A DNA stretch of 52,303 bases from Prevotella sp. (lineage in GTDB: Bacteria > Bacteroidota > Bacteroidia > Bacteroidales > Bacteroidaceae): contig JAFUST010000035.1 in the NCBI GenBank assembly GCA_017467535.1, positions 1 through 52,303 of the forward strand, in the 5' to 3' direction. Positions 24,255 to 32,381 of this stretch are shown piece after piece. The translations under genes were made by a program, and so were the position numbers. The notes under the pieces were generated by a model. That model saw only the letters and a program-made list of their open reading frames with translations. It was not told where the DNA came from and ran no database searches. Every line of letters begins with the position of its first letter. The stretch's first letter is position 1.

Positions 24255-25355
24255 ATGAAAGCAGCGATAGAGATACCAGACGGTTGCACCCAGGTGCTCC
24301 TCCATGCCTGCTGTGCGCCCTGCTCGTCGGCCATCGTCGAGTGGCTGCTGCAGCACGACATACGCCCCACCATATTCTATTACAACCCCAACATCTGGCC
24401 TCGGCAGGAATACCTCATCCGCAAGGAGGAGAGCAAGCGCCACGCCGAGAGCCTAGGCATTCGCTGGATTGACGGCGACTACGACCACGAGCAGTGGCGG
24501 CAGGACGTCTGCGGGCTGGAGAGTGAGCCTGAGCGGGGCCGTCGCTGCGAGCAGTGCTTCACGCTCCGCCTGACGGTTGCAGCCCGCAAGGCCCAAGAAT
24601 TGGGCATTGAGTATTTCGCCACCACCTTGGCCTCGAGCAGATGGAAGAGCCTCGACCAGATCACCCGTGCCGGCCAACAGGCCGAACAGGCGGTGCACGG
24701 CACCCGCTTTTGGGCACAGAACTGGCGCAAGGGCGGACTGCAGGAGCGCCGCAACCAACTCCTGCGGGAATACAACTTCTACAACCAGCAATACTGCGGC
24801 TGCGAATACTCGGCCAGAAATGTGGCCCCCACCAAAGACCTGCTGCGCCAGTTGATGCGTGAGGCCAAGCGGCAGCATCAGGAACAGTTGCCCGCGATGT
24901 CTGCCGCGATTGTCGACCATCTCAAGTCGCTCATCACTCATCACTCACCGCTCACCACCATCCTGGCCTACTGGCCGCTGCCCGACGAGGTGGACATCCG
25001 TCCGTTGCTCGACCATCTGGTGGCCGAGGGCAAGACGGTGCTGCTGCCCCGCGTGACTGGCGACGACTCGATGGAACTGCGCCGCTACACCTCCCGTGAG
25101 GACCTGCAGGAGGGGGCTTTCCACATCATGGAGCCCACCGGCCCGCTCTTCGCTGATGACCAGCAGATTCAGTTGGCCCTGGTTCCTGGTATGGCCTTCG
25201 ATGCCGCCGGCCATCGTCTGGGGCGTGGCAAGGGCTACTACGACCGCTTCCTCGCCCCCCGTCCTCATATATATAAGATAGGTGTATGCTTCCCCTTCCA
25301 GCGTGTGGGCACCGTTCCCGTTGACGACCACGATGTGGTGATGGACGAAGTGTGA
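24255..25355 (+). CDS. QueH epoxyqueuosine reductase fused to 5-formyl-THF cyclo-ligase
   Basis: 366 residues. Residues 1-190 are QueH (DUF208): the metal/cluster cysteines lie in HACCAPCSS (Cys19, 20, 23), RRCEQCF (Cys98, 101) and YCGCEYS (Cys181, 183); it performs the last step of queuosine formation in tRNA. From about residue 193 the protein continues as 5-formyltetrahydrofolate cyclo-ligase (TKDLLRQLMREAK, AYWPLPDEVDIRPLL, VLLPRVTGD, ATP loop GRGKGYYDRFL), which converts 5-formyl-THF to methenyl-THF. The two domains would act in unrelated pathways. The linker side of the ligase carries a heptanucleotide repeat (24929-24956, SLITHHSPLTTI). It lies 22 nt after the J-domain gene. Confidence 0.93.
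   Translation: MKAAIEIPDGCTQVLLHACCAPCSSAIVEWLLQHDIRPTIFYYNPNIWPRQEYLIRKEESKRHAESLGIRWIDGDYDHEQWRQDVCGLESEPERGRRCEQCFTLRLTVAARKAQELGIEYFATTLASSRWKSLDQITRAGQQAEQAVHGTRFWAQNWRKGGLQERRNQLLREYNFYNQQYCGCEYSARNVAPTKDLLRQLMREAKRQHQEQLPAMSAAIVDHLKSLITHHSPLTTILAYWPLPDEVDIRPLLDHLVAEGKTVLLPRVTGDDSMELRRYTSREDLQEGAFHIMEPTGPLFADDQQIQLALVPGMAFDAAGHRLGRGKGYYDRFLAPRPHIYKIGVCFPFQRVGTVPVDDHDVVMDEV
24929..24956. repeat. Heptanucleotide repeat in QueH-ligase fusion
   Basis: GCTCATC, ACTCATC, ACTCACC, GCTCACC in register. It encodes part of SLITHHSPLTT just ahead of the conserved AYWPLPDEVD of the ligase. Confidence 0.75.
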
Positions 25356-25437
25356 GCAGACCGTTCTGCACCTCAGGAACCGTTAATCATTCTTAAATAA
25401 CAGGGGCCTATAAGTTACAACTTATCGAAATAATTCG

Positions 25438-25445
25438 TACCTTTG
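25438..25445 (+). promoter_or_regulatory. -7 element of the second efflux operon
   Basis: TACCTTTG, about 133 nt upstream of the TolC-like start codon, giving an unusually long leader for this window. Confidence 0.75.
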
Positions 25446-25577
25446 CAAACGAATTTGCGAGAACGGGCTGCGCCTCAGCAATTCGAGTTGACTCGATTGC
25501 GTTCGGCTTGCACCGTCCTTGCACCCGCAAAAGAAAAGGGGTGTGTTCCCCGCAACGAATATTTGATAAATTTTTTA
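25446..25577 (+). other. Long structured 5' leader of efflux operon
   Basis: GC-rich leader of 132 nt containing a near-palindrome GCAATTCGAGT-TG-ACTCGATTGC at 25477-25500 and a run GTGTGTTCCCCGCAACG before an AT-rich start region. It is open in the frame of the gene, but a signal peptide starts only at 25578, so I read it as untranslated. It may be a regulatory leader or a copy of a dispersed repeat. No known riboswitch motif is recognisable. Confidence 0.4.
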
Positions 25578-26885
25578 ATGGTTTTTAGACAGGTTGCGCT
25601 CCTGTCTGTTGTTGTAGTGGCAGTGATGCCAGCAACGGCACAGACGGAGCGGCGAATGACAGTTGACGAATTGTTTCAACTGGTGGAAAGCAACAGCAAG
25701 ACTCTTCAGGAACAGAAGATAAGCGTAGAATTTGCTCAGAAAGGAATAGAGGCGGCCCGCGCGCAGCGGCTGCCCGATGTGAATGCCTCGTTGTCGGCAT
25801 CGTATAACGGCAACGTGGTAGTGATGGACCGTGACTTCACGAATGCCCAGGGCTTCTCGTCGCCCCACTTCGGCAACTCGTTTGCGCTGGAGGCGCAGCA
25901 GGTGGTGTACGCCGGTGGAGCGATAGATGCTGGCATACGTATGGCAGAGTTGCAGCACGACATGGCTCAAAACAACGAACATTCAGCATTGAACAATGAA
26001 CGCTTCAAAGCGCTGGGGCAGTATCTGGATCTTTTTAAGATTCACAACCGTAAGCAGGTGTACGAACAGAACATAGCGCTGACCAGCCGACTCATAGACG
26101 ATATCCGCGCCAAGCAGGAGCAGGGTATGGCCCTGAAGAACGACGTGACGCGCTATGAACTACAGATGGAGACGCTGCGACTGGGACTGCGCCGGCTGCA
26201 AGACCAGCAGGCCATCTTGAACCATCAACTCTGCAACACACTGGGACTGAACAATGTGGACATCAAGCCTGACACCACACTCGTAGATATGGCACTGGCC
26301 CAGGAAGGGGAAGGCTATTGGCAACAAGCAACCCTTGCCACTTCGCCACAGATGGAGCAGTCAGAACTCTCCACGCAGATGGCTGAGCAACAGTTGCGGA
26401 TGGCCAAGAGCGAACTGCTGCCGAAGGTGGCCGTGGTGGCAGCCGACAACTTCAATGGGCCCTTTACATACGACATTCCCCCCATCGACAAGAATATTAA
26501 TTATTGGTACGTGGGCGTGGGCCTGAAGTATAACCTCAGTTCGCTCTTCAAGCAGAACAAGAAGGTGAGTCAGGCCAAGACGGGCGTGCGGCGCAGTCAG
26601 GAACAGCAGCGGGTGGTGGCCGAGAGCCTCGACAATCAGGTGCAGCAGGCGTGGACGCTCTATCAGCAGACCTACGCTGACCTGGACACCCAGCGCAAGA
26701 GCGTGCAACTGGCCCGCCAGAACTATCAGGTGGTCAGCGACCGCTATCTGAACCAGTTGGCCCTCATCACCGACATGCTTGATGCCTCTAGCATCCTCCT
26801 CAATGCGGAACTGCAGGAGGTGGACGCCCGCATCAGCATTGTCTATGCTTATTACAAAATGAAATATATCAGCGGAACGCTTTAG
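25578..26885 (+). CDS. TolC family outer-membrane efflux protein
   Basis: 435 residues from the ATG at 25578 (MVFRQVALLSVVVV), picked because it begins a clear signal peptide ending at PATAQ. Two OEP repeats of coiled-coil helices follow (MTVDELFQLVESNSKTLQEQK, later VSQAKTGVRRSQEQQRV). It supplies the outer-membrane channel for the HlyD- and MFS-type genes just downstream. Around residue 140 a heptanucleotide repeat (25974-26001) encodes NNEHSALNNERF at a helix junction. The stop codon TAG lies in another heptad run that forms the gap to the next gene. It is unrelated in operon context to the TolC gene at 8208-9488. Confidence 0.9.
   Translation: MVFRQVALLSVVVVAVMPATAQTERRMTVDELFQLVESNSKTLQEQKISVEFAQKGIEAARAQRLPDVNASLSASYNGNVVVMDRDFTNAQGFSSPHFGNSFALEAQQVVYAGGAIDAGIRMAELQHDMAQNNEHSALNNERFKALGQYLDLFKIHNRKQVYEQNIALTSRLIDDIRAKQEQGMALKNDVTRYELQMETLRLGLRRLQDQQAILNHQLCNTLGLNNVDIKPDTTLVDMALAQEGEGYWQQATLATSPQMEQSELSTQMAEQQLRMAKSELLPKVAVVAADNFNGPFTYDIPPIDKNINYWYVGVGLKYNLSSLFKQNKKVSQAKTGVRRSQEQQRVVAESLDNQVQQAWTLYQQTYADLDTQRKSVQLARQNYQVVSDRYLNQLALITDMLDASSILLNAELQEVDARISIVYAYYKMKYISGTL
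25974..26001. repeat. Heptanucleotide repeat in TolC-like gene
   Basis: AACGAAC, ATTCAGC, ATTGAAC, AATGAAC in register, encoding NNEHSALNNE in frame. Confidence 0.65.
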
Positions 26886-26904
26886 ATTGAAGATTGAAAA
26901 TTAT
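26884..26904. repeat. Heptanucleotide repeat at TolC/EmrA junction
   Basis: AGATTGA, AGATTGA, AAATTAT. It contains the last two bases of the TolC stop codon and the first bases of the next start codon (ATG at 26903). Confidence 0.65.
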
Positions 26905-27937
26905 GAGTAGCAAGAAACAAATTAAGAGAATATATAACGCTGTGATTATCGCAGCGATGGTGTTGGCCCTGGTCTATGTTTGCAGCCGATTCATCCATTG
27001 GGGCCGAGTGGAATATACTGACGACGCACAGGTGTGGCGCCACATCACGCCCATCAATGCCCGTGTGGGCGGCTTCATCAGGGAGATCCGCTTTGAGGAC
27101 TACAGTCAAGTGAAGAAGGGCGACACCCTCGTCATCATTGAGGATGCCGAATACCGGCTGGCTTTGGCACAGGCCGAGGCCAATCTGAAGGGCTCGCAGT
27201 CGGGGACCTCTGCCGTCAGTGCAGGCATGAACACCACGGCCAGCAATGTGCGTGTGGCTGCGGCCGGCATCGAGGAGGCGCGAGTGAACATGGAGAACGC
27301 CCGCGCTGACTACGAGCGCTTTGCCGCCCTGTTGGAGAAGGATGCCGTCACCCGTCAGCAGTACGACAATTCCCGTGCCCGCTACGAGGCTGCCCGTGCC
27401 CGCTACGAACAGGCCGCCCAGCAGAAGCAGTCGACCAGTCTCGTTCAGAGTGAACAGGCCCAGCGGCTCTCGCAGTCTACGGCCGGAACGTCAGTGGCCG
27501 AGGCGCAGGTCAACCTGGCCCGCCTGAACCTCTCTTATACGGTCATCGTGGCCACCTGCGACGGCGTGATGAGCCGCAAGGATATCCACGTAGGCCAGTT
27601 GGTGCAGCCCGGTCAGCAGTTGGCACGCATCGTCGATGCCGACCAGGTGTGGGTGGTGGCCAACTACCGCGAGACGCAGATGGAGCACATCGCCGTGGGA
27701 TGCAAGGTTGAGTTCACGGCCGATGCCATCCCCGGTGTGAAATACACGGGCGAAGTCGAGGCCGTTGCTGGCGGTACGGGCTCTGCCTTCTCGCAGATTC
27801 CCGTTGACAATGCTACTGGCAACTTCGTCAAGGTAGAGCAGCGCGTGCCCGTCCGCATCAAGGTGACCACCGACGATACGACTGCCGTCGCCAAACTCTT
27901 GGCTGGACTCAATGTAGAAACGGAGGTGATGTACTGA
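26903..27937 (+). CDS. HlyD/EmrA-type membrane fusion protein
   Basis: 344 residues from the ATG at 26903 (MSSKKQIKRIYNAV). A single N-terminal membrane segment (VIIAAMVLALVYVCS) is followed by the beta-barrel entry VEYTDDAQVWRHITPINARVGGFI, typical of EmrA; a coiled coil (residues about 90-200, EEARVNMENARADYERFA); and the lipoyl/barrel end TVIVATCDGVMSRKDIHVGQLVQPGQQL. It is periplasmic, anchored in the inner membrane, and should connect the MFS pump to the TolC-like channel. The stop overlaps the MFS start (TGATG). The family exports hydrophobic drugs or acids; the specific substrate is unknown. Confidence 0.92.
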   Translation: MSSKKQIKRIYNAVIIAAMVLALVYVCSRFIHWGRVEYTDDAQVWRHITPINARVGGFIREIRFEDYSQVKKGDTLVIIEDAEYRLALAQAEANLKGSQSGTSAVSAGMNTTASNVRVAAAGIEEARVNMENARADYERFAALLEKDAVTRQQYDNSRARYEAARARYEQAAQQKQSTSLVQSEQAQRLSQSTAGTSVAEAQVNLARLNLSYTVIVATCDGVMSRKDIHVGQLVQPGQQLARIVDADQVWVVANYRETQMEHIAVGCKVEFTADAIPGVKYTGEVEAVAGGTGSAFSQIPVDNATGNFVKVEQRVPVRIKVTTDDTTAVAKLLAGLNVETEVMY

Positions 27938-29487
27938 TGGCTTGGAACCCCAACCAAAAGTTTGCGATGCCGATGTTCCGTCCGTGGGTGCCCGAACGGG
28001 TGCGCCCCTGGATGTACATCGTCTTTGCGGCCCTGTTCCAACTGTCGAGTGGTGTCTATTTCGCCAACTTGCAACACATGATGGGAGCCACGTCGCTCAT
28101 GCGTGAGGACATCCAACTGGTGGCCATGTTTGGCGTCGTAGGCGTCAACATGCCCTTCCCCTTCCTGTTCCGCTACAAGTTGCGCTTCACCAACCAGCAG
28201 TTGCTCATCAATGCCGCCCTCGTCATCGCCGCCTGCAACATTCTGGCGCTCTACGTCACGTGGCTGCCCGCGCTTTGCGCCATCAGTTACATCGCCGGCT
28301 ACTTCAAACTCTGCGGCACCTTCGAGTGCTTTTCCAATATCCGTCTGTGGCTGTCGCCGAAGCAGGACTTCGGCATCTTCCTGCCCTCAATGTACATTAT
28401 TATATTAGCCGCCATGCCCGGCTCCAACTGGATAGCACAGCAGATGACCATCCTCACCGGCTCGTGGCAGTCCGTCCACTGGCTGATGACGGCGCTGATG
28501 CTGACGGTGGCCCTGTTGGTGTTCATCTGTACGCAGCCTTGGCGCATGATGCCGTTCCGCCTGCCCTTGGTGTCGCTCGACTGGCTGGGCTGCATCCTCT
28601 GGTCGGCGCTGATGCTGCAGGTCATCTGGCTCTTCACCTACGGCGAATACTATAACTGGTGGGACTCTCCGCTCTGGCGGGCCGTACTGGTCAGTTTCCC
28701 GCTGACGCTGCTCGTCACCATCGGCCGCATGCGCCACATCCGCCATCCCTACATCGACCCCAAGGTGTGGCCCCACGCCCGACTCATCCCCATCCTCGCC
28801 ATGTTCTTCGTGGCCGAGGTGATGAACGCCACGCCCCACGCCCTGCAAGGCACGCTGACGGGCGGCGTGCTCCACTGGGGATTTACGACCACCCAGCAGT
28901 TCTACCTCTTCGAGATGCTGGGCTATGCGGCAGGCTGCGTCTTCACCATCCTCTGGGGACGCGAGACGCCCAACTGGGGGCGGCTGCCGCGTATGGGGTT
29001 CAAGTACACGCGCTTGCTCAGTGTCGGCTTCTTCTGCCTGCTGATGTATCAGGTGCTGTTGTACTTCTATGTCTCGCCCTCGCTCAACGTCGAACGGCTG
29101 TGGCTGCCCACGTTCCTGCGCACCTTCGGCTATGCCATCTTCTTTGCCACGATGACCATCTACCTGAAGGACCTTATCGAGTTCCCCACGTTCTTCATGG
29201 CCCTCACCGTCAGCGGCTTCATCCGCAACGGAGTGGGGGAGAGCGTCTGTTCCGGTCTCTACAACTACGGTCTGCGCCGCCAGATAGCCGATGCGCTGAG
29301 CCGCGGCATCCACTCCGACTACACGCAGGTGCTGATGGTCGCCATCAAAGAGATGTTTGGCGTGATGTGTCTCATCGGCACCTTCACCCTGCTGCTGATG
29401 CTGCTCTACGACGTGCAGCCCGTGCGCTCCACCATGAAGCGCATGCTGCCATTGCGCAAGTTGGTACGGCTGATGGCGTCCCGCTGA
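27937..29487 (+). CDS. MFS transporter, EmrB/DHA2-like efflux pump
   Basis: 516 residues with 12 to 14 predicted membrane segments spread across the protein, of major facilitator type (WMYIVFAALFQLSSGVYFANLQ at the start; LIPILAMFFVAEVMNATPHALQG in the middle). Length and operon partners (TolC-like, EmrA-like) point to a DHA2-type proton-driven exporter. It lacks the exact GNXRD-type motif of EmrB, so it is a divergent Bacteroidetes branch. It is encoded in a strict operon with overlapping start and stop. No intrinsic terminator is obvious after it; the following 280 bp contain the ACGT repeat and a new promoter. Confidence 0.9.
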   Translation: MAWNPNQKFAMPMFRPWVPERVRPWMYIVFAALFQLSSGVYFANLQHMMGATSLMREDIQLVAMFGVVGVNMPFPFLFRYKLRFTNQQLLINAALVIAACNILALYVTWLPALCAISYIAGYFKLCGTFECFSNIRLWLSPKQDFGIFLPSMYIIILAAMPGSNWIAQQMTILTGSWQSVHWLMTALMLTVALLVFICTQPWRMMPFRLPLVSLDWLGCILWSALMLQVIWLFTYGEYYNWWDSPLWRAVLVSFPLTLLVTIGRMRHIRHPYIDPKVWPHARLIPILAMFFVAEVMNATPHALQGTLTGGVLHWGFTTTQQFYLFEMLGYAAGCVFTILWGRETPNWGRLPRMGFKYTRLLSVGFFCLLMYQVLLYFYVSPSLNVERLWLPTFLRTFGYAIFFATMTIYLKDLIEFPTFFMALTVSGFIRNGVGESVCSGLYNYGLRRQIADALSRGIHSDYTQVLMVAIKEMFGVMCLIGTFTLLLMLLYDVQPVRSTMKRMLPLRKLVRLMASR

Positions 29488-29502
29488 TTGAGGGGCGACT
29501 AC

Positions 29503-29590
29503 GCGTTATCACGTCATGACGTTATCACGTGACTCTTCGACCAATTTTTTATCATGAGCCAGTCCCCTTCGGGCCTTCTCATGAAGTTAG
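29503..29590. repeat. ACGT-rich repeat, copy A, upstream of the secreted-protein gene
   Basis: 8-nt periodic sequence CGTTATCA-CGTCATGA-CGTTATCA-CGTGACTC, running into a block (29517-29545) that matches 24 of 29 nt at 31689-31717. Both copies are followed by CCAGT, a C4/G3-type mini-hairpin and a TGAAG/TGAGG-TTA stretch. The rest of 29591-29700 shows no further feature. Confidence 0.65.
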
Positions 29591-29711
29591 AGAGGCTTAT
29601 AACGCTTTTATGAATAAACTGTTGTACAAGAATCAAAAACCTGGGGCTTTGATCTCGGGCGAAAATTGCATTTTTTTTGCCAATAATGAGCGATCATAAC
29701 GAAAAAAGTTG

Positions 29712-29719
29712 TATCTTTG
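29712..29719 (+). promoter_or_regulatory. -7 element of the secreted-protein gene
   Basis: TATCTTTG preceded by AT-rich sequence. The signal-peptide ATG lies about 50 nt downstream. Confidence 0.75.
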
Positions 29720-29769
29720 CACCGAATTTACAATATTTTCAGTTATTCACTCATAAGCAATGGAAGATT

Positions 29770-31533
29770 ATGAAAACAAAACTGACTTCTCTTATGGTTG
29801 CGCTCTTTGCGATAGCATTGAACGCACAGGCGCAGATTACGCTGCAAGACCCCGTCATCACGGACACGTACATGGCGTTTGTGGGCGAGAATCAGGCGAA
29901 CAACTACCGCTTCACGCTCGACACCTACGAATGGGCAGACCGTGGTCCGCAGTTCCAACTGACCATCGAACCAATCGATGCCAGCAAATCGGCACAGTTC
30001 ACTACCGACGACCTCTACGACGGAAACTACTGGGAGCCGATGTTCCGCAGTTACACGAAGCAGATGGCTGGCGAGGAAATGACAGCGCAGGACAACGTGA
30101 AGCGTCTCTACGTGAAGAATGTGGCTCTGCTGCCCAAGCAGTTCTACGACTATGAGCAGTTCCACATCATCGGTATTGAGGCGGCAGGAAACTACACAAT
30201 CCCTGATGCCTGCTTCAGCGGATGCCGGAAACTGGACGAGGTTGATTGTAACGTGGCAGGCACGCTCACGTTGGGTAAGGAGTTCATCAACACAACGTCC
30301 GATTTTACCGTAAAAGTCTATACGCAGCAGAGTGCTCAGGTCTGGAACGAATACAAGCAGAACACAGGGGCAAACTTCTCCGTGGTTTACAATGGGACGG
30401 CTGAAAACATCTATACCGTCTGCGGTTCTTCGGCCATATTCGGCCCTGGTCCGGAAGGATGGGGATGGGATCCTGAGGATACAAACAATGACATGACCGC
30501 CATTGGCGACAACAACTACCAACTCATGAAGAATAACGTGGCCTTAGAGGCAAGCACGAACTATGAATACAAGGTAGTGCAGAACCATAGTTGGAATGTA
30601 AACTGGGGCGTTGGCGGTCAGGATGGTAAGAACTTCTCTTTCACTGTGCCTACAAGCGGCAATTATAACGTAACTTTCGTGTTCAATTTAGATAGCGGCA
30701 ACTGCTCTGTGGATGCCGTCAGTGCATCGACGCCCGAATACTCGTCGCAGGTGCCCAACGGGAACTTTGCCGACTGGGAAACGCGCAACCTGCCCGCAGA
30801 ATTGGGCGGCGGAAGCTACACATCACCCTCGGGCTATTGGGACACATTCAACATCCTGGCACCTGGCTGCGTGACGAAGACCGAGGGCCGAACTGCCGGT
30901 TCCACGGCGGCATTGCTTGAGTCGAAGAAGGTTGATATGTCGAAGGCAGGTATGCCGGGTGAGGTGGTCACCACATCCATACTGGTCACCGATCGCTACC
31001 TGTCGAAGATGAGCGGCGGGGAGTATGAACAGGGAGTTCCCTGCAAAAGCATCCCGGCACGCTACCTCACCTTCTGGTACAAATACCAACCCGTGGCTGG
31101 TGACGTGGCACAGGTGTTCATCCAGTTCAACGAAGACCTGGTGATTAAGCCAGGTGTCACCCGCACAGTGAAGTTCCGCAAGAAGATTACCGAAGCCGCA
31201 TCGGATTGGACCTTCGGCTACGTTGACCTGACGGAACCCGAAAACAACCAAGACCTTTCCAATCTTGGCTGGGACATCAAAGCCTACTACATCGACATCA
31301 CCTCGAGCACCAGCAGCATGAGTTCCAGCACTGAAGGCAGCGGCGCATCGGCACCAGGCTCCAAACTTTGGATTACCGAACTGCAATTTGCCAGCGAGGT
31401 GACAGGTATTCAGGATGTGCAATCCGAGCGTTCTGCGGCTTCGTCACACCGCTTTAACCTTAGTGGTCAGCGCGTGGGCAACGATTACAAAGGCGTGATT
31501 ATACAGAATGGGAAAAAGATTTTGGCAAAATAA
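29770..31533 (+). CDS. Secreted multidomain protein (LRR-like, SusE/X25-like, PCMD-like)
   Basis: 587 residues from the ATG at 29770 (MKTKLTSLMVALFAIALNAQAQ), a clear signal peptide. Residues about 85-200 end with a BspA-like leucine-rich repeat (IPDACFSGCRKLDEV) and the usual closing block. Residues about 205-320 resemble the X25/SusE-type starch-binding sandwich (DNNYQLMKNNVALEAS, YEYKVVQNHSWNVNWG). From about 325 a PCMD-like carbohydrate-associated domain begins (VPNGNFADWETRNLP, GYWDTFNILAPG). The C-terminus FNLSGQRVGNDYKGVIIQNG is a Prevotella sorting-type tail. It is probably surface-exposed or released and binds a polysaccharide. No catalytic residues were recognised. It is monocistronic, with its own promoter and terminator. 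Confidence 0.75.
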   Translation: MKTKLTSLMVALFAIALNAQAQITLQDPVITDTYMAFVGENQANNYRFTLDTYEWADRGPQFQLTIEPIDASKSAQFTTDDLYDGNYWEPMFRSYTKQMAGEEMTAQDNVKRLYVKNVALLPKQFYDYEQFHIIGIEAAGNYTIPDACFSGCRKLDEVDCNVAGTLTLGKEFINTTSDFTVKVYTQQSAQVWNEYKQNTGANFSVVYNGTAENIYTVCGSSAIFGPGPEGWGWDPEDTNNDMTAIGDNNYQLMKNNVALEASTNYEYKVVQNHSWNVNWGVGGQDGKNFSFTVPTSGNYNVTFVFNLDSGNCSVDAVSASTPEYSSQVPNGNFADWETRNLPAELGGGSYTSPSGYWDTFNILAPGCVTKTEGRTAGSTAALLESKKVDMSKAGMPGEVVTTSILVTDRYLSKMSGGEYEQGVPCKSIPARYLTFWYKYQPVAGDVAQVFIQFNEDLVIKPGVTRTVKFRKKITEAASDWTFGYVDLTEPENNQDLSNLGWDIKAYYIDITSSTSSMSSSTEGSGASAPGSKLWITELQFASEVTGIQDVQSERSAASSHRFNLSGQRVGNDYKGVIIQNGKKILAK

Positions 31534-31584
31534 TCCTCGCCCCACAAAAAACATAGCGGCAATTCCGTAAAAACGGGAAGAATA

Positions 31585-31624
31585 ATCCGTAAATCGCGTA
31601 GGTGCGGTTTACGGATTTTTTTGT
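31585..31624 (+). terminator. Intrinsic terminator of the secreted-protein gene
   Basis: A 9-bp perfect stem (ATCCGTAAA / TTTACGGAT) with a 14-nt loop, followed by a run of seven T. It ends about 90 nt after the stop codon. Confidence 0.8.
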
Positions 31625-31688
31625 ATTTATGCACTTTGAAATATTTTGGATCATTGAGGAATCAATGGGGACGGTTCTAATTGACGAA

Positions 31689-31717
31689 TGACGTCATCAC
31701 GTTACTTTTCGTCCAAT
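31689..31717. repeat. ACGT-rich repeat, copy B, downstream of the secreted-protein gene
   Basis: Matches 29517-29545 at 24 of 29 positions in the same orientation, so the secreted-protein gene is bracketed by direct repeats about 2.2 kb apart. Both copies continue into a short CCCC-A/T-TCGGGG type hairpin. Confidence 0.65.
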
Positions 31718-32074
31718 CACCAGTCGATCCCCATCGGGGGCTCTTTCCTGAGGTTAAGGAATCTGCGGAGAATCAGCGGGCGCAAATTGCTATTTGTTAT
31801 CCTCGCAAAACTTTTATAAATTATAATCCATTTTCCAAGACGCTTTTGTGAGACTTCTTCACAAATTCCTTTTCAGGATAAGATTTTGTGTTTTTACCTA
31901 CATAACTACATTTTTAGTGTTATGTGTCTTGTAATCAAAGGTTTACGTTATGTATGTCATATTCATAAACTACATTGTAACTACATTCAAACTACATCAT
32001 TCACGATAATCGACACCTTTTTGGCCCACTTCGGTCTTGGCTCCTGATATTGTTTCCGCCTTGTTCCATAGGGA

Positions 32075-32133
32075 GAAACAAAGTGTTTCTTCTGTGGAAA
32101 CAAAGTGTTTCTCCTATAGAAACAAAGTGTTTC
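32075..32133. repeat. Three 15-nt palindromes at exact 22-bp period
   Basis: GAAACAAAGTGTTTC begins at 32075, 32097 and 32119, identical each time, with variable 7-nt spacers. Each has 5-bp inverted arms (GAAAC/GTTTC). The 22-bp period matches that of plasmid and phage iterons or a tandem operator on one helix face. Related GGAACAA words flank it on the right. Confidence 0.85.
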
Positions 32134-32381
32134 CATGAAAGGAACAATTTGGAACAACTTGATTTTCAGTTTGTTATCTATGATTTTCCTCGAATATTCC
32201 GCTATTTTCGCACAAATAATGTAGGTCAGTTTCAAACTACATAGGTTAACTACATAGTGCATCTACCTATAAACCAAGGTGTTAATACACAAAATGTAGT
32301 TATGTATGTAAAAACGCAATATTTTTTCAGTGAATAAAAATTAGAATCACATTTGCAATCTGATTCTATCCCTTATTGTGG

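Larger units (their letters stand above)
31625..32381. other. Gene-free convergent region with dense repeats
   Basis: An AT-rich stretch between two convergent genes. It contains the second ACGT repeat (31689-31717), a cluster of AACTACAT octamers (31904, 31968, 31979, 31989, 32235, 32248 and, reversed, 32294) and three 15-nt palindromes at 22-bp spacing (32075-32133). A 91-codon minus-strand frame (31987-32262) spans it but is made largely of repeat sequence and has no promoter, so I do not call it as a gene. Possible roles: an origin-like or protein-binding array, or a non-coding RNA. Confidence 0.6.

Noticed and set aside
25443-25577. N-terminal extension of the second TolC-like protein
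   Set aside because: The frame is open but the extension would begin at the -7 element and precede a clear signal peptide.
32075-32133. CRISPR mini-array
   Set aside because: Spacers are only 7 nt, repeats are 15 nt, and no cas genes are present.
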